Source: JAUXFS01 sp050329575
Lineage (GTDB): Bacteria > Pseudomonadota > Alphaproteobacteria > Rhodospirillales > Defluviicoccaceae
DNA length: 64,000 nucleotides
Direction of reading: 5' to 3'
Assembly (NCBI GenBank): GCA_050329575.1
Contig: JBHJOP010000042.1
Span: 18,297 to 82,296, forward strand
A program made the translations under genes and the position numbers. This document shows, piece after piece, positions 25,921 through 37,432 of the stretch; the stretch's first letter is position 1, and every line of letters begins with the position of its first letter. Below the pieces are notes generated by a model. That model was not told where the DNA came from. It made no database searches and was given only the letters and a program-made list of their open reading frames with translations.

Positions 25921-26661
25921 CTACGGCAATATCAACCCCTGCCGCACCGCGGTGACGACGGCGGCGACGCGGTTGCCGGTGTCGAGCTTCCTCATCACGC
26001 TCTTGAGGTGGAAGTTGACGGTGTGCTCCGAGACGCCGATGATCTCCGAGATCGCCCAGGCGCTCTTGCCGCGCGCCGTCCAGGTCAGGCATTCCCGCTC
26101 GCGCTCGGTGAGGTGGAGCCCCTTGCCGGCCGCGACCTGGCCGCCGGCGGCGCGGGTGTAGGCGAGCTGGAACTGGGTCGACAGGATCTGCAGCTTGGCG
26201 AGCCGGCCGTCGCCGCCGTCGCCGCCGTCGCCGGGCTGGTTGCTGGCCAGGCAGACCACGTAGCTCTCGCCGCGGGGACCGTGGATCGGCACGCTGACGC
26301 CGTCATGCAGGCCGGCCTCCCTGCATTCGTCGAACAGCTGGCGCTGGCGCGACGACAGCGGTTCCTGCTTGACGATGTCGTTCCACAGGAAGGGCGCGCC
26401 CTTGCTGGGCGTCAACAGGAAGACGGGATCGATCTCCTGGTAGCGTCTGGCGAAGTAGTGCGTGACCCAGTCCTCGGGATAGTTGAGGGCGACGACCGGC
26501 CGCAGATTGCCCTTGGCGAGCGCTTCCTGGGCGGCGAAGGTCGCGGCGCAGAAGGCGATGCGGTCGTAGCCGAGCTCGCAGACCGCCCGGTTGAACAGCT
26601 CGAAGACCGCCTGCGGGCTCGTGGCGGCGTTGGTCTGCTCGATGAATTCGCTGATCCGCAT
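25921..26661 (-). CDS. luxR: LuxR-family acyl-homoserine-lactone receptor/regulator
   Basis: A 246-aa quorum-sensing regulator. The N-terminal autoinducer domain has all six invariant ligand-pocket residues at the expected spacing: Trp65, Tyr69, Asp78, Pro79, Trp93 and Gly121 (TraR numbers plus 8). The C-terminal GerE-type helix-turn-helix spans about residues 182-240 (LTERERECLTW to VSEHTVNFHLK). A Gly/Asp-rich insert at 144-152 links the domains. ATG at 26661 is chosen because the ligand domain begins there. An upstream in-frame ATG at 26748 gives an unconserved extension. A LuxI synthase lies 1 kb away, so the pair is probably cognate. Confidence 0.9.
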   Translation of the reverse strand: MRISEFIEQTNAATSPQAVFELFNRAVCELGYDRIAFCAATFAAQEALAKGNLRPVVALNYPEDWVTHYFARRYQEIDPVFLLTPSKGAPFLWNDIVKQEPLSSRQRQLFDECREAGLHDGVSVPIHGPRGESYVVCLASNQPGDGGDGGDGRLAKLQILSTQFQLAYTRAAGGQVAAGKGLHLTERERECLTWTARGKSAWAISEIIGVSEHTVNFHLKSVMRKLDTGNRVAAVVTAVRQGLILP

Positions 26662-27046
26662 CCGCTCACGTCCCCTGAGCGGCGACAGGAACTCGGTCAC
26701 GGGGCGAAGCGGACGGCTCGTCCCCGTGCACGGACCGACCGCCGACACCCCGGTCCCCGAAGGACGGCGCGCCGCCGACGCTGGATGTGGTCGCTCTCCC
26801 CATTCGCCCCTTCACGCACCTCAGCCGTCCGCTTGCGCCGCGGTTGCCTCGACGATGTGCGTCAGCGCACCTGGTTGAATACTATCTCCTTTGTCATCGA
26901 TGACCCCCGAGCCGCGGTGCTTCGCCCGTCGATTTGCGGGCTTCTCGCCTTGTTAACGGGTTTGCCGCCGTCGCGAAATACCTTTTGTCGCGCGCCTGCA
27001 CGCGGCGGCGAAGCATCGGACCCCTCGTGTGCGCCACCCCAGAAGT

Positions 27047-27058
27047 CCCCATATGGGG
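27047..27058. promoter_or_regulatory. Perfect palindrome CCCCATATGGGG, candidate operator
   Basis: A 12-base perfect palindrome in the luxR upstream region. It could be a binding site for the LuxR protein or another dimeric regulator. It does not match the classical lux box, so the assignment is contextual. Confidence 0.4.
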
Positions 27059-27142
27059 GAATTTAAGCGTCCGGCCTCCCGGAATGTCAAGCGAAACCGC
27101 GTGGTGGCGGCGGGGGACCCTGCCGGATTGGGTAGGTAGAAA

Positions 27143-27157
27143 CCCCTACTGGAGGGG
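27143..27157. promoter_or_regulatory. Inverted repeat CCCCT-N5-AGGGG, candidate LuxR-type operator
   Basis: Five-base perfect arms around a five-base centre, 65 bases upstream of the small gene at 27222. The position is suitable for activation of that gene. Sequence similarity to known lux boxes is low. Confidence 0.4.
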
Positions 27158-27221
27158 GGCTAGTGTCGGGGTGAACGGGGCCGCTCGCGCCCGCAGCGAC
27201 GGCCGATGACGGGGGAGCGAG

Positions 27222-27623
27222 ATGATGTTGGGAATCCACACCGGTTTCGGGACCATCGGCCGAATGACCTTCTCGCATCCCGCGCTGACCGGCGCCGTCC
27301 AGCCGGACACCGTCAGCCCCCACGACAGCGAAGCCCTGGCGGCGCTCGCCCGTCACTGGGACCAGGTCCGCCTGCCCAACCTGATCCGCGGGGCCGCCCG
27401 CTCCCGCGATCTCGCCGGCGTTCATCGCGGCGTCGCCCGCGAGGCGATCCGGGCCGCCCGCGCCGCCCGCGCCCGGTTCGACGACGAGGCCTGCCGGTCG
27501 CACCGGGAAACCGCCCACGACGCCCTGGCGAAGGCGCGCCAGTGCCTGCACTTCGCCCGCCGATGTGAGCGCAAGGCGCAGGCCATCATCCTCTCCGAAG
27601 GCTGTTCGGCGGTCGAGAACTGA
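27222..27623 (+). CDS. Small Arg/Ala-rich helical protein between luxR and luxI
   Basis: A predicted 133-aa protein of unknown function. Residues 35-125 are almost entirely Ala, Arg, His and Glu in a helical pattern with no hydrophobic membrane span. Four cysteines lie in the C-terminal half. ATG at 27222 follows GGGGAG. Its placement between luxR and luxI, with an inverted repeat upstream, suggests quorum control or a regulatory partner, but no family was recognised. Its end lies 29 bases from the convergent luxI stop. Confidence 0.6.
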   Translation: MMLGIHTGFGTIGRMTFSHPALTGAVQPDTVSPHDSEALAALARHWDQVRLPNLIRGAARSRDLAGVHRGVAREAIRAARAARARFDDEACRSHRETAHDALAKARQCLHFARRCERKAQAIILSEGCSAVEN

Positions 27624-27652
27624 TCCGGCCCCGACCGCCGCCGCCGAACCCC

Positions 27653-28282
27653 TCACGCCGCCTGCGCCGGGATCTCCGCCGGGACCCTCAGCACCGGTCC
27701 GGTGAGGCCGGTGTGCCGGCGGACGTTCGCCAACCCGTCCTCGGTGACGTGCAGCCGCCCGGCGACGACCGGAAAACCGCCCAGCCGCTGCGGCTCGCCG
27801 AGCAGATCGACGGCGCAGCCGGGCCGGACGAGGACGGTGTTGATGATATGCCGGTGCGAGACGTGGAGGAAGGCCGCGATGCCGTGGCGAAGGCCGTACT
27901 CGAGGCAGCCGCAGACGAGTTCGCCGAGAATGCGCTGCTTGGCCGCCGCATCGAGGTCGCGGTCGACGCCGAACCGGGTGAGTTCCCAGACGTCGTCACG
28001 CGACGGCAGCTTGCCGTCGGCGATCAGCTGCGGCCACAGCTTCTCGATCATGTAGGGGAAGGTCGTCGGGATCAGCCGGGCGACGCCGCGCGCGCGCCGC
28101 GCCTCGTCGCGCCACAGGAGATAGACCGCCGCCGGCGTGTCGAACTGGTCCCACTCCATCTGCCGGAAACAGGGGACGTCGTAGTTCTGTCGCTCGACGA
28201 ACAGCCGATAGCGGAGCCGGTACATCGAGGGCAGGGCGTCACCGAGCAGATGGGCGGTCTCGAACGTGATGGCGTCGATCAT
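27653..28282 (-). CDS. luxI: Acyl-homoserine-lactone synthase (LuxI family)
   Basis: A 209-aa autoinducer synthase that makes an acyl-homoserine lactone from S-adenosylmethionine and an acyl carrier. Counting from the ATG at 28282, conserved residues fall exactly where expected: Arg24, Phe28, Asp45, Asp48, then Arg69, Glu100 and Arg103 (EsaI Arg68, Glu97, Arg100 with small insertions). The usual Trp34 is Tyr here. An ATG at 28288 is possible, but AGGGGG would then sit immediately against it. It converges with the small helical gene and is a likely partner of the luxR gene. Confidence 0.9.
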   Translation of the reverse strand: MIDAITFETAHLLGDALPSMYRLRYRLFVERQNYDVPCFRQMEWDQFDTPAAVYLLWRDEARRARGVARLIPTTFPYMIEKLWPQLIADGKLPSRDDVWELTRFGVDRDLDAAAKQRILGELVCGCLEYGLRHGIAAFLHVSHRHIINTVLVRPGCAVDLLGEPQRLGGFPVVAGRLHVTEDGLANVRRHTGLTGPVLRVPAEIPAQAA

Positions 28283-28606
28283 GTGCATCCCCCTGGATCT
28301 AATGTTCGTGTTTTGTTCCACACAAGGGCCAAAAATAACCCGTTTGGGCTATACGGGCCGCTTCGACACGGTGGAAAGGCAACGTCCCGATACAGTCCAC
28401 CGCAACCCTAACCGCCCGTGTCAATGAGAACAAATAAAGAACATTATTCCGGCTGTCAACTCCTTTCGAAACCGGCCGCTGCGAGCGGCGGCGCCGGACA
28501 TCGGCGCAAGCGGGAGGCATGGCAACGACGGCGGGCGATTCGCCGGCCGCCGCTGGTCACCCGTGATTGCGACGAGGAGGCGGGAACGTGGGCGCTTCGC
28601 CTGCGT
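28283..28606. other. 324-base region upstream of luxI
   Basis: Contains the luxI leader and promoter region, read leftward, and the tail beyond the RTX gene. It is A+T-richer than average around 28300-28460. A TTGACA hexamer is present on the minus strand (28419-28424), but no convincing -10 follows at normal spacing. No classical lux box is visible. Confidence 0.4.
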
Positions 28607-29659
28607 TCAGGCGAGACCGTCCCAGTCAAGGGGCGGGCAGTCGCGGCTGAAATGGGCGGCGTTGGCCGCTTCGGGATCGACGTCGTCGGCGATCCAATGT
28701 CCGGAATCGCCGACGTCGAGCAGGATGATGAACTGGCCGTTGGTCAGCCCGATGAGCACGTCGGGAACGAGGTTGGCGAAGTTGTCGTAGAAACCGATCT
28801 CGACCTTGGCGACGCCGAAGAACGGCGCGATCTGACCATCGAGGCAGATGATGTCGCCGAGTTCCCAGTCCGTGATCACGTCGTAGTCGAAGTTGCCCTG
28901 GACCTCGTGCTGGCGGAACACGAAGGTGTCCTCGCCGGCGCCGCCGGTGAGCGTGTCGCTGCCGCCGCCGCCCGCGAGGACGTCGTTGCCGGCGCCACCG
29001 GACAGCGTGTCGGTGCCCTTGCCGCCGTCGAGAATGTCGTCGCCGTCACCGCCGTCGAGCCGGTCGGCGCCGTCGCCGCCGAGCAGGGTGTCGTTGCCGG
29101 TGCCGCCTGCGAGGACATCGGCCCCGCCGCCGCCGCTCAGGAAGTCGTTGCCGTGGCCACCGGTCAGCGTGTCGTTGCCGCGCCCGCCATGGAGGGTGTC
29201 GTCGCCGTCGCCGCCGTCCATCAGGTCGTGGCCGCCGCCGCCGTACAGGAGGTCGTTGCCGGCGCCGCCGTAGAGGGTGTCGTGGCCGGCGTTGCCGTGG
29301 AGGGTGTCGTCGCCGTCGCCGCCGTCGATCACGTCGCGACCGCGCTGGCCGAAGAGGAGATCGTTGCCGTCGCCACCCGAGATGAAATCGTTGCCGCGCC
29401 CGCCCCGGATGGTGTCGTCGCCGGCGTCGCCGAACAGGAGGTCGTCGCCCTCCTCGCCGTAGATCTTGTCGTTGCCGTCACCGCCGGAGATGTAGTCGCT
29501 GTCGTCACCGCCCCAGATGAGGTCGTTGCCGCCGAAGCCGTAGATGATGTCGGCGCCGCCGTCGCCCCACATCGGCTCGCCCTGGTCGGTGCCGAACATC
29601 TCGTCGGGATTCTCGGTGCCGAAATAAGGTGGCTTGGTGATTCGTGCCATGGGTCCCAT
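28607..29659 (-). CDS. RTX (haemolysin-type calcium-binding repeat) secreted protein
   Basis: A 350-aa acidic protein. Residues of about 30-245 are a continuous array of glycine/aspartate nonapeptides of the GGxGxDxLx type, which fold into a calcium-bound beta-roll. A C-terminal domain of about 100 aa follows, starting with GGAGEDTFVF and DWELGDIICLDG, as in type I secreted proteins. There is no N-terminal signal peptide. Export by a type I secretion ABC system through a C-terminal signal is expected, but none is encoded nearby. No catalytic domain is seen, so it may be structural or adhesive. An in-frame ATG at 29650 is an alternative start. The luxI/luxR pair next door suggests quorum control. 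Confidence 0.85.
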   Translation of the reverse strand: MGPMARITKPPYFGTENPDEMFGTDQGEPMWGDGGADIIYGFGGNDLIWGGDDSDYISGGDGNDKIYGEEGDDLLFGDAGDDTIRGGRGNDFISGGDGNDLLFGQRGRDVIDGGDGDDTLHGNAGHDTLYGGAGNDLLYGGGGHDLMDGGDGDDTLHGGRGNDTLTGGHGNDFLSGGGGADVLAGGTGNDTLLGGDGADRLDGGDGDDILDGGKGTDTLSGGAGNDVLAGGGGSDTLTGGAGEDTFVFRQHEVQGNFDYDVITDWELGDIICLDGQIAPFFGVAKVEIGFYDNFANLVPDVLIGLTNGQFIILLDVGDSGHWIADDVDPEAANAAHFSRDCPPLDWDGLA

Positions 29660-29879
29660 TCAGCGGTTCGAGCGGGCTCGAACAGCCGCTTTCATCGAGG
29701 GTGATCCATAAGGCCGACAACCACGTTTGGCTGCGTCCCGCGACCGAGAGCCCGATCATATCGGACAGGGCACAGAATTTCTACCTTAATTTGAGTACAA
29801 TTGGCCAGGACAACAACTTATAATATGCGCAGGAGTCAGCGCTACACCGGTGTCGGCCCACCGTCGCCGCCTCGCAGCG

Positions 29880-31217
29880 TCAACTTTTGCGGGAGAACGC
29901 GGCGTCGTCACCCGCGAACGGGGACGGGTCGGCGCTCGTCCGTCGCCGCAGCGAGGCCCGGGGTCGATGGTCCCCGGCCGCGGCGGCGCGGTTGACGCGA
30001 AGCTGACCCGGACCGCCGATCAGTCGGCCGACCATCGCCGCCTGGCGGTTGACCCCCAGCTTGAGGAAGATCTGCTTCAGATAGGCCCGAACCGTGTGCA
30101 CGCTGACACTGACCCGGGTGGCGATCTCGTCGGGGCTGTGACCCCGGCAGAGGAGCAGGGCGATCTCGGACTCGACGCGGGTGAGCCCGTAGAGGTCCCG
30201 GATCCATTCGGCGCAGGGGGCGACCAGTCGATCCGGATCGGAAAGGAACACGCCCACCAGCGCCCGCTTGCGGTCGCTCGCGACGGTCGGGTCGCTCACC
30301 CGGGTGAAGATCGCCTGCAACGGCGCGCCGTCGCCGGAGCGGCCGATCGACACCGCCTTGGTGTGCGCCCCGGGCCGGGTCGGATCGGATCCCGACAACT
30401 CGCTGACGATCTCGCGCAGTCGCGCCTGCTCGCGCGGCAGACTGGCCGTGAGATGACCGCGATCGATGGCGAGCCCGTTGCCGGCGCGGGCGATCTCGGC
30501 CGCCGTTCGGTTCATGCCGATGATCCGGCTGCGGTCGTCGACGAGGACGATCCCGGGTGCCAGATGGTCGAGCAGGGTCCAGGTGTCGGCGGCGCGGGCG
30601 GTGAGGGTACGGATCAGGTGCTCGAGGCGGAACACCGACGCGAAGGCGGGGAGGACGGCACTCAGCCGGACCGCGTCGTCGGCCGCGAACGGATCCCGCC
30701 CGGCGGCGCGGGCGAGCACGAGATAAACGACGGTGTCGCCCTGTCGGTCGAGAACGCCGAACATCTGGGGCCCCAGCCCCTGCGGCTTCAGCCATCGCAG
30801 CCAGTAGTCGGACCGCAGCGCCTCCGCATCGGGGACGATCTGCCGGCCGACCAGCGCGGTGCCGGGCTTGCGGAAGCAGGGTTCCTTGCGAAGCCAGGGA
30901 TTGCCGGCGGCCTCGCCCTCGGCATAGCGGGCGACAAAGCCGTCGGCGATGCCGACCGATCGCACCAGCCGGCCGGTTCCGGTGTCGTAGTGGTGGGAGG
31001 CGATGGCGCACGCGGCGGCCGCGAACGCCTCGCGCAGCCGGTCCAGCACGGCCGGCCAGCGGTCGGGTTCGGTGACGACGGCATTCAGGCTGCCGACGAG
31101 GGTGATGAGCGTGTGGTCGACCGCAGACGGCACCAAGGAACTCCTGTTCGGCTGGGCGATCATTCGGCAGGCGAGATCTCGGACTCCGCGCCGCGACCCC
31201 GGACGGACATCGGTCAT
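29880..31217 (-). CDS. LuxR-family transcriptional regulator with N-terminal sensor region
   Basis: A 445-aa regulator. A C-terminal GerE helix-turn-helix (about residues 330-392, LTRVESEIALLL to VSVHTVRAYLKQIF) follows a long N-terminal region. That region has a PAS-like segment near residues 215-260 (DHLAPGIVLVDDRSRIIGMN). The N-terminal part lacks the LuxR lactone-pocket pattern, so it is probably not an acyl-homoserine-lactone receptor. The last 45 residues are disordered, rich in Arg, Ala and Asp. It is divergent from a small unknown gene and next to the RTX gene, which it may control. Confidence 0.75.
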   Translation of the reverse strand: MTDVRPGSRRGVRDLACRMIAQPNRSSLVPSAVDHTLITLVGSLNAVVTEPDRWPAVLDRLREAFAAAACAIASHHYDTGTGRLVRSVGIADGFVARYAEGEAAGNPWLRKEPCFRKPGTALVGRQIVPDAEALRSDYWLRWLKPQGLGPQMFGVLDRQGDTVVYLVLARAAGRDPFAADDAVRLSAVLPAFASVFRLEHLIRTLTARAADTWTLLDHLAPGIVLVDDRSRIIGMNRTAAEIARAGNGLAIDRGHLTASLPREQARLREIVSELSGSDPTRPGAHTKAVSIGRSGDGAPLQAIFTRVSDPTVASDRKRALVGVFLSDPDRLVAPCAEWIRDLYGLTRVESEIALLLCRGHSPDEIATRVSVSVHTVRAYLKQIFLKLGVNRQAAMVGRLIGGPGQLRVNRAAAAGDHRPRASLRRRTSADPSPFAGDDAAFSRKS

Positions 31218-31376
31218 TGTGCGCCAACGCGGCGAGGGACGCTGTGCGCGCCGTCACTCCCCGCGCGATGATGCGACGACCGCCCGCTAAGCGCACGTTA
31301 ACGGCGCGGCGGGCACAATGGCGGCGATGGTCACCCACCTCCCTCCTTCGCACCGGCGAACCGGCGGGCCTTCGTC

Positions 31377-31700
31377 GTGAGCGGGCCGTTGGTGCTGTTC
31401 GTGATCGGGGCCGATCGCCCGGCCGTCCCGCCGGGAACCTCGGCGGAGGCGGCGCTGGAGACCCAGTTCGCCTATCACGTCGGCGAACTGGTTCGCGACT
31501 GCGAGCGCGAACAGCTGCCGCTGCTGGCATCGCTGCTGCTCGACGCGACGATGGTGGCTTTGGTCGCCGCCGGGGTGTCGAAAGGCGCCGCCCTGCGGTG
31601 GCTGGACAAGGTCGCCCCCGACGCCTACGACGTCGTCCGGCGGGTCGATCCGACGGCGGCGGCGGCCCCGACCGCCGACCGGTCGCCGTCGCGGCGCTGA
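31377..31700 (+). CDS. Small hypothetical protein
   Basis: A 107-aa predicted protein starting at GTG 31377. The first 75 residues look like a compact alpha/beta or helical domain (LVLFVIGADR; DATMVALVAAGVSKGAALRWLDKV). The tail is Ala/Arg/Pro-rich and disordered. No family was recognised and the ribosome site is weak. It is convergent with the fasciclin gene (13 bases between stops) and divergent from the LuxR-type regulator. Confidence 0.5.
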   Translation: MSGPLVLFVIGADRPAVPPGTSAEAALETQFAYHVGELVRDCEREQLPLLASLLLDATMVALVAAGVSKGAALRWLDKVAPDAYDVVRRVDPTAAAAPTADRSPSRR

Positions 31701-31713
31701 CCGGGGCGCGCCG

Positions 31714-32229
31714 CTACTGCGGAGCGACCACCCGGTCGATCACATGGATGACACCGTTGCCGGCGGGAATGCCGGCCCGCAGCACCCGTCCGTAGTGGTC
31801 GACATAGACGTTGTGCATGATCACCAGCAAGGTGATCGAGGACCCCTCGACGGTTTGCACCTGGAGCGGCCGCGCGTCGATCTTCTCCAGCGTCACGGTC
31901 CCCGGCACCACGTGCCGGGCGAGCAGCGCCGCCAGGGCGGCCCGGTTTTCCGGGGCCAGCAGCGCCGCCAGGCGGCCTCCGCCGTCCTCGTCGACGACCG
32001 CGAACGCGGCATCGGTCGGGGCGAACAGGGTGAACGGGCCGGGCCCCCTGAGGGTGTGGTCGAGTCCGGTGGATGCGAGGGCGCGGAGCAGGGTGCCGAA
32101 CCCGTCCATCCGCGACAGGGTGTCGACGATGTCGGTGGCGGCGTGGCTCCGGCCGGCGCCGGTGGCGGCGAGCGCGACCAGCAGCGCGACCGCGAACCGG
32201 TGGCGGACGATGCGAAGGGCGTTGACCAT
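31714..32229 (-). CDS. Secreted fasciclin (FAS1) domain protein
   Basis: A 171-aa exported protein. A signal peptide of about 31 residues (hydrophobic core AVALLVALAATGAG, cleavage near SHA-A) is followed by a single FAS1 domain: GFGTLLRALASTGL, the conserved FTLFAPTDAAF motif near residue 68, and a terminal GVIHVIDRVVAPQ H2-like motif. FAS1 proteins mediate adhesion or matrix interactions. The length is normal for a one-domain secreted member. It sits next to other putative secreted proteins. Confidence 0.88.
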   Translation of the reverse strand: MVNALRIVRHRFAVALLVALAATGAGRSHAATDIVDTLSRMDGFGTLLRALASTGLDHTLRGPGPFTLFAPTDAAFAVVDEDGGGRLAALLAPENRAALAALLARHVVPGTVTLEKIDARPLQVQTVEGSSITLLVIMHNVYVDHYGRVLRAGIPAGNGVIHVIDRVVAPQ

Positions 32230-32320
32230 GGCGTTGAGTCCCGACCGGAGGGCGCGCCGACGGCCGCCGGCGCGCGGCGACCTGTGTCACCGATTCCGGA
32301 GGCGGAGTCAACGACCGCCG

Positions 32321-32376
32321 AGACCGGGCGAGACCGGGCGAGGCCGGGCGAGGCCGGGCGAGGCCGGGCGAGGCCG
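32321..32376 (+). repeat. Tandem 10-base repeat, unit AGGCCGGGCG
   Basis: Two units of AGACCGGGCG are followed by three of AGGCCGGGCG and a partial sixth. The array is non-coding, upstream of the fasciclin gene (leftward) and the nuclease (rightward). It may be a slippage-prone tract. No protein-binding role is evident. Confidence 0.85.
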
Positions 32377-32559
32377 GCCACCGCCGTCGGCGACCGCGGG
32401 CCGGCGGGGGAAAAAGATCAAAACAAGATCAAAAAGCGAGAACAACCAGAAAAATCACCCGTTTGAGGGGGAATCGGGGTCGGTTGCTGGCGATTCCGGT
32501 TGCGGTCCCGGTCGCGGTCCCGGCCGCCGCCGAGGCGCCACACGTCGCCGGCGTCGGTG

Positions 32560-32579
32560 GTTACAACCCGGGTCACAAA
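32560..32579 (+). promoter_or_regulatory. Possible weak relative of the tandem GTAACAA element
   Basis: GTTACAA (32560-32566) and GTCACAAA (32572-32579) are spaced 12 bases apart, compared with 10 in the two strong copies. The -35-like TTGAGG is not conserved. It lies about 130 bases upstream of the nuclease start. Listed as a lead only. Confidence 0.25.
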
Positions 32580-32706
32580 TCCTTCAGAGCAATTTCACGC
32601 ATGACGCACGGCCGATCCCTATCCTGCCGTCGCGCTTGTCCGCACAACCGTCCGCGCCCCAAGGTCCCCTTCGGCGCGCGGGCCAACCACGGATCGGAAG
32701 GACGCG

Positions 32707-36171
<3,465 letters not shown>

Positions 36172-36211
36172 GCGCCGGCGGGGGGCGCACCCGCGGCGGA
36201 GTGGGGCGAAA

Positions 36212-36402
36212 TGTCTACATTCCGCCTACGGACGCGGCCGTTTTGTCTACGTTCGTTGCGCCGCCGTGGCGGCCAAGGCGTTGCGTTCGAAGCAAACCCG
36301 TCGCCGAAAGCGGTTCGCGTCGGCATTTGTAGCCAAATGTCGTCCTTCTTTCTGGTCAAGCCGTTGATTTTCAACGATACTACGGGTTCGGGCCGGTAGA
36401 CA
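36212..36402. repeat. Three copies of TGTCTAC in a 190-base spacer
   Basis: TGTCTAC occurs at 36212-36218 and 36244-36250, and inverted (GTAGACA) at 36396-36402, in an A+T-richer spacer between the nuclease and the terminase-like gene. The copies could be operator sites or remnants of a mobile element end. No element was recognised. Confidence 0.4.
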
Positions 36403-36417
36403 AAAGTCGTCACGAAT

Positions 36418-36822
36418 TCACGCCACCGCCTTGAATCGCCGCGCTATTTGCCGGAGACGAACGTCGTCGCCGGCCGCCGGCGGGGCGGCGAACGGGGCGT
36501 CGTCGGCGGTGCCGGTTTCGCGGAGCTTCGCCTGCAGGTCGACGGCGCGGGCGGCGGCGTGGAACTGGTGCTCGGCGATCGCCCGCCGGTAGACGGTCTC
36601 CAGCTTGCCGACCAGCACGGCGCCGTCGCGGCAGTGCAGCCTGGCGGCTTCGGCCTCGATCTCGGCGATGCGGCTCGCGATCCGCGGGTGGCGGAGCAGC
36701 CGGTAGCCGGCGCTGCGCGCCCATCGCGGCGCATAGCCGGCAGCCCGCGCGGCACTCGCCGCGCAGCCGAATTCGACGAAGCGGCGGCAGAACCGCTCCT
36801 GGCGGGCCTTCAGTCGGATCAT
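36418..36822 (-). CDS. Orphan phage terminase small-subunit-like protein
   Basis: A 134-aa protein resembling the Terminase_2 small subunit. The DNA-binding N-terminal half reads LKARQERFCRRFVEFGCAA with a following AAGYAPRWARSAGYRLLRHPRI segment. The rest is helical and Ala/Arg-rich. The small subunit recognises phage DNA for packaging. No large subunit or other phage gene is nearby, so this is probably a prophage remnant or a domesticated DNA-binding protein. ATG at 36822 with GGAG upstream is chosen. An ATG at 36882 would add a 20-residue extension. Confidence 0.7.
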   Translation of the reverse strand: MIRLKARQERFCRRFVEFGCAASAARAAGYAPRWARSAGYRLLRHPRIASRIAEIEAEAARLHCRDGAVLVGKLETVYRRAIAEHQFHAAARAVDLQAKLRETGTADDAPFAAPPAAGDDVRLRQIARRFKAVA

Positions 36823-37019
36823 GGCGGGGTCTCCAGTGAACATGTTTTGTTTATTGTATATGCTTGCTTTCGGCGAAAACAAGGGATAAAGTTCCTATCA
36901 TGAACGCCCTGCCTGCGTCGGCAGGGACCGGGACGGCTGACAGGCGGAGAAGTGGTGGTTTCACGGCGGTCCTCGCGGCACGTCTCTCGAGGTCGACGGC
37001 GCGACCGAGCAGCCGACGG

Positions 37020-37048
37020 TTGCGACAGGTGGGAGGCTCGCTTATAAT
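37020..37048 (+). promoter_or_regulatory. Sigma-70-type promoter of the toxin-antitoxin operon
   Basis: TTGCGA (37020-37025), a 17-base spacer and a perfect TATAAT (37043-37048) lie 34 bases upstream of the toxin start. Confidence 0.65.
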
Positions 37049-37052
37049 ATTA

Positions 37053-37066
37053 CGTAACGCGTAACG
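37053..37066 (+). promoter_or_regulatory. Tandem CGTAACG repeats at the predicted transcription start
   Basis: Two adjacent copies of CGTAACG cover the position where transcription should begin. This is the usual place for an antitoxin autorepression operator. Binding by the HigA-like protein is inferred. Confidence 0.5.
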
Positions 37067-37082
37067 AAAATTAGCAAGTCCG

Positions 37083-37418
37083 TTGGACATCGCCTTCCGG
37101 ACCCGCAAGCTCGAGAAAACCTTCAACTCGGCCGAGGTGCTCCAGAAGGCATATGGGGTTCGGATGGCCAAGGCGATCATGATTCGCCTTGCCGTCCTGA
37201 AGGCGGCTCGCACCTTGGCCCTGGTGCCCACGACGCCGCCGGATCGGCGGCATCAGCTGCGAGGAGATCGGGACGAGCCGTTTGCCGTCGATCTCGTCCA
37301 CCCGCACCGACTCGTTTTCGAAGCCAATCACGACCCGCTCCCCCGTAAGGACGATGGAGGGATCGATGTCGAACAGGTGAGCGCGATCACGATCATCGAC
37401 GTGATCGACTATCACTGA
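37083..37418 (+). CDS. higB: HigB-type toxin (RelE-like mRNA interferase, plasmid-maintenance killer family)
   Basis: A 111-aa basic toxin of the HigB family. The pattern FRTRKLEKTFNSAEVLQKAYG at the N-terminus and PPDRRHQLRGDR, AVDLVHPHRLVFEAN and ITIIDVIDYH toward the end matches the family over its whole length. Such toxins cleave mRNA at the ribosome. The only plausible start is TTG at 37083, with a weak ribosome site, which would keep expression low. Its TGA overlaps an ATG of the downstream antitoxin (TGATG). Confidence 0.85.
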   Translation: MDIAFRTRKLEKTFNSAEVLQKAYGVRMAKAIMIRLAVLKAARTLALVPTTPPDRRHQLRGDRDEPFAVDLVHPHRLVFEANHDPLPRKDDGGIDVEQVSAITIIDVIDYH

Positions 37419-37432
37419 TGGAGGAGAGAGAC

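Larger units (their letters stand above)
26662..27221. other. 560-base divergent regulatory region of the quorum-sensing locus
   Basis: Lies between luxR (leftward) and the small gene at 27222. It is richer in A+T than its surroundings between 26870 and 27070. It holds a perfect palindrome CCCCATATGGGG (27047-27058) and an inverted repeat CCCCT-N5-AGGGG (27143-27157). No gene is supported. Confidence 0.55.
32230..32706. other. 477-base intergenic region upstream of the large nuclease
   Basis: Contains a short tandem repeat (32321-32376), an A-rich stretch around 32410-32450, and a possible divergent copy of the GTAACAA element: GTTACAA at 32560 and GTCACAAA at 32572. No gene is supported. 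Confidence 0.5.

Noticed and set aside
28640..29560. Dense tandem repeats that might look like a CRISPR or satellite
   Set aside because: They encode in-frame glycine/aspartate nonapeptides of an RTX protein.
36907..36926. Hairpin CCCTGCC-N6-GGCAGGG considered as terminator
   Set aside because: No T tract follows, and no gene ends just before it on either strand. Left as unassigned structure.
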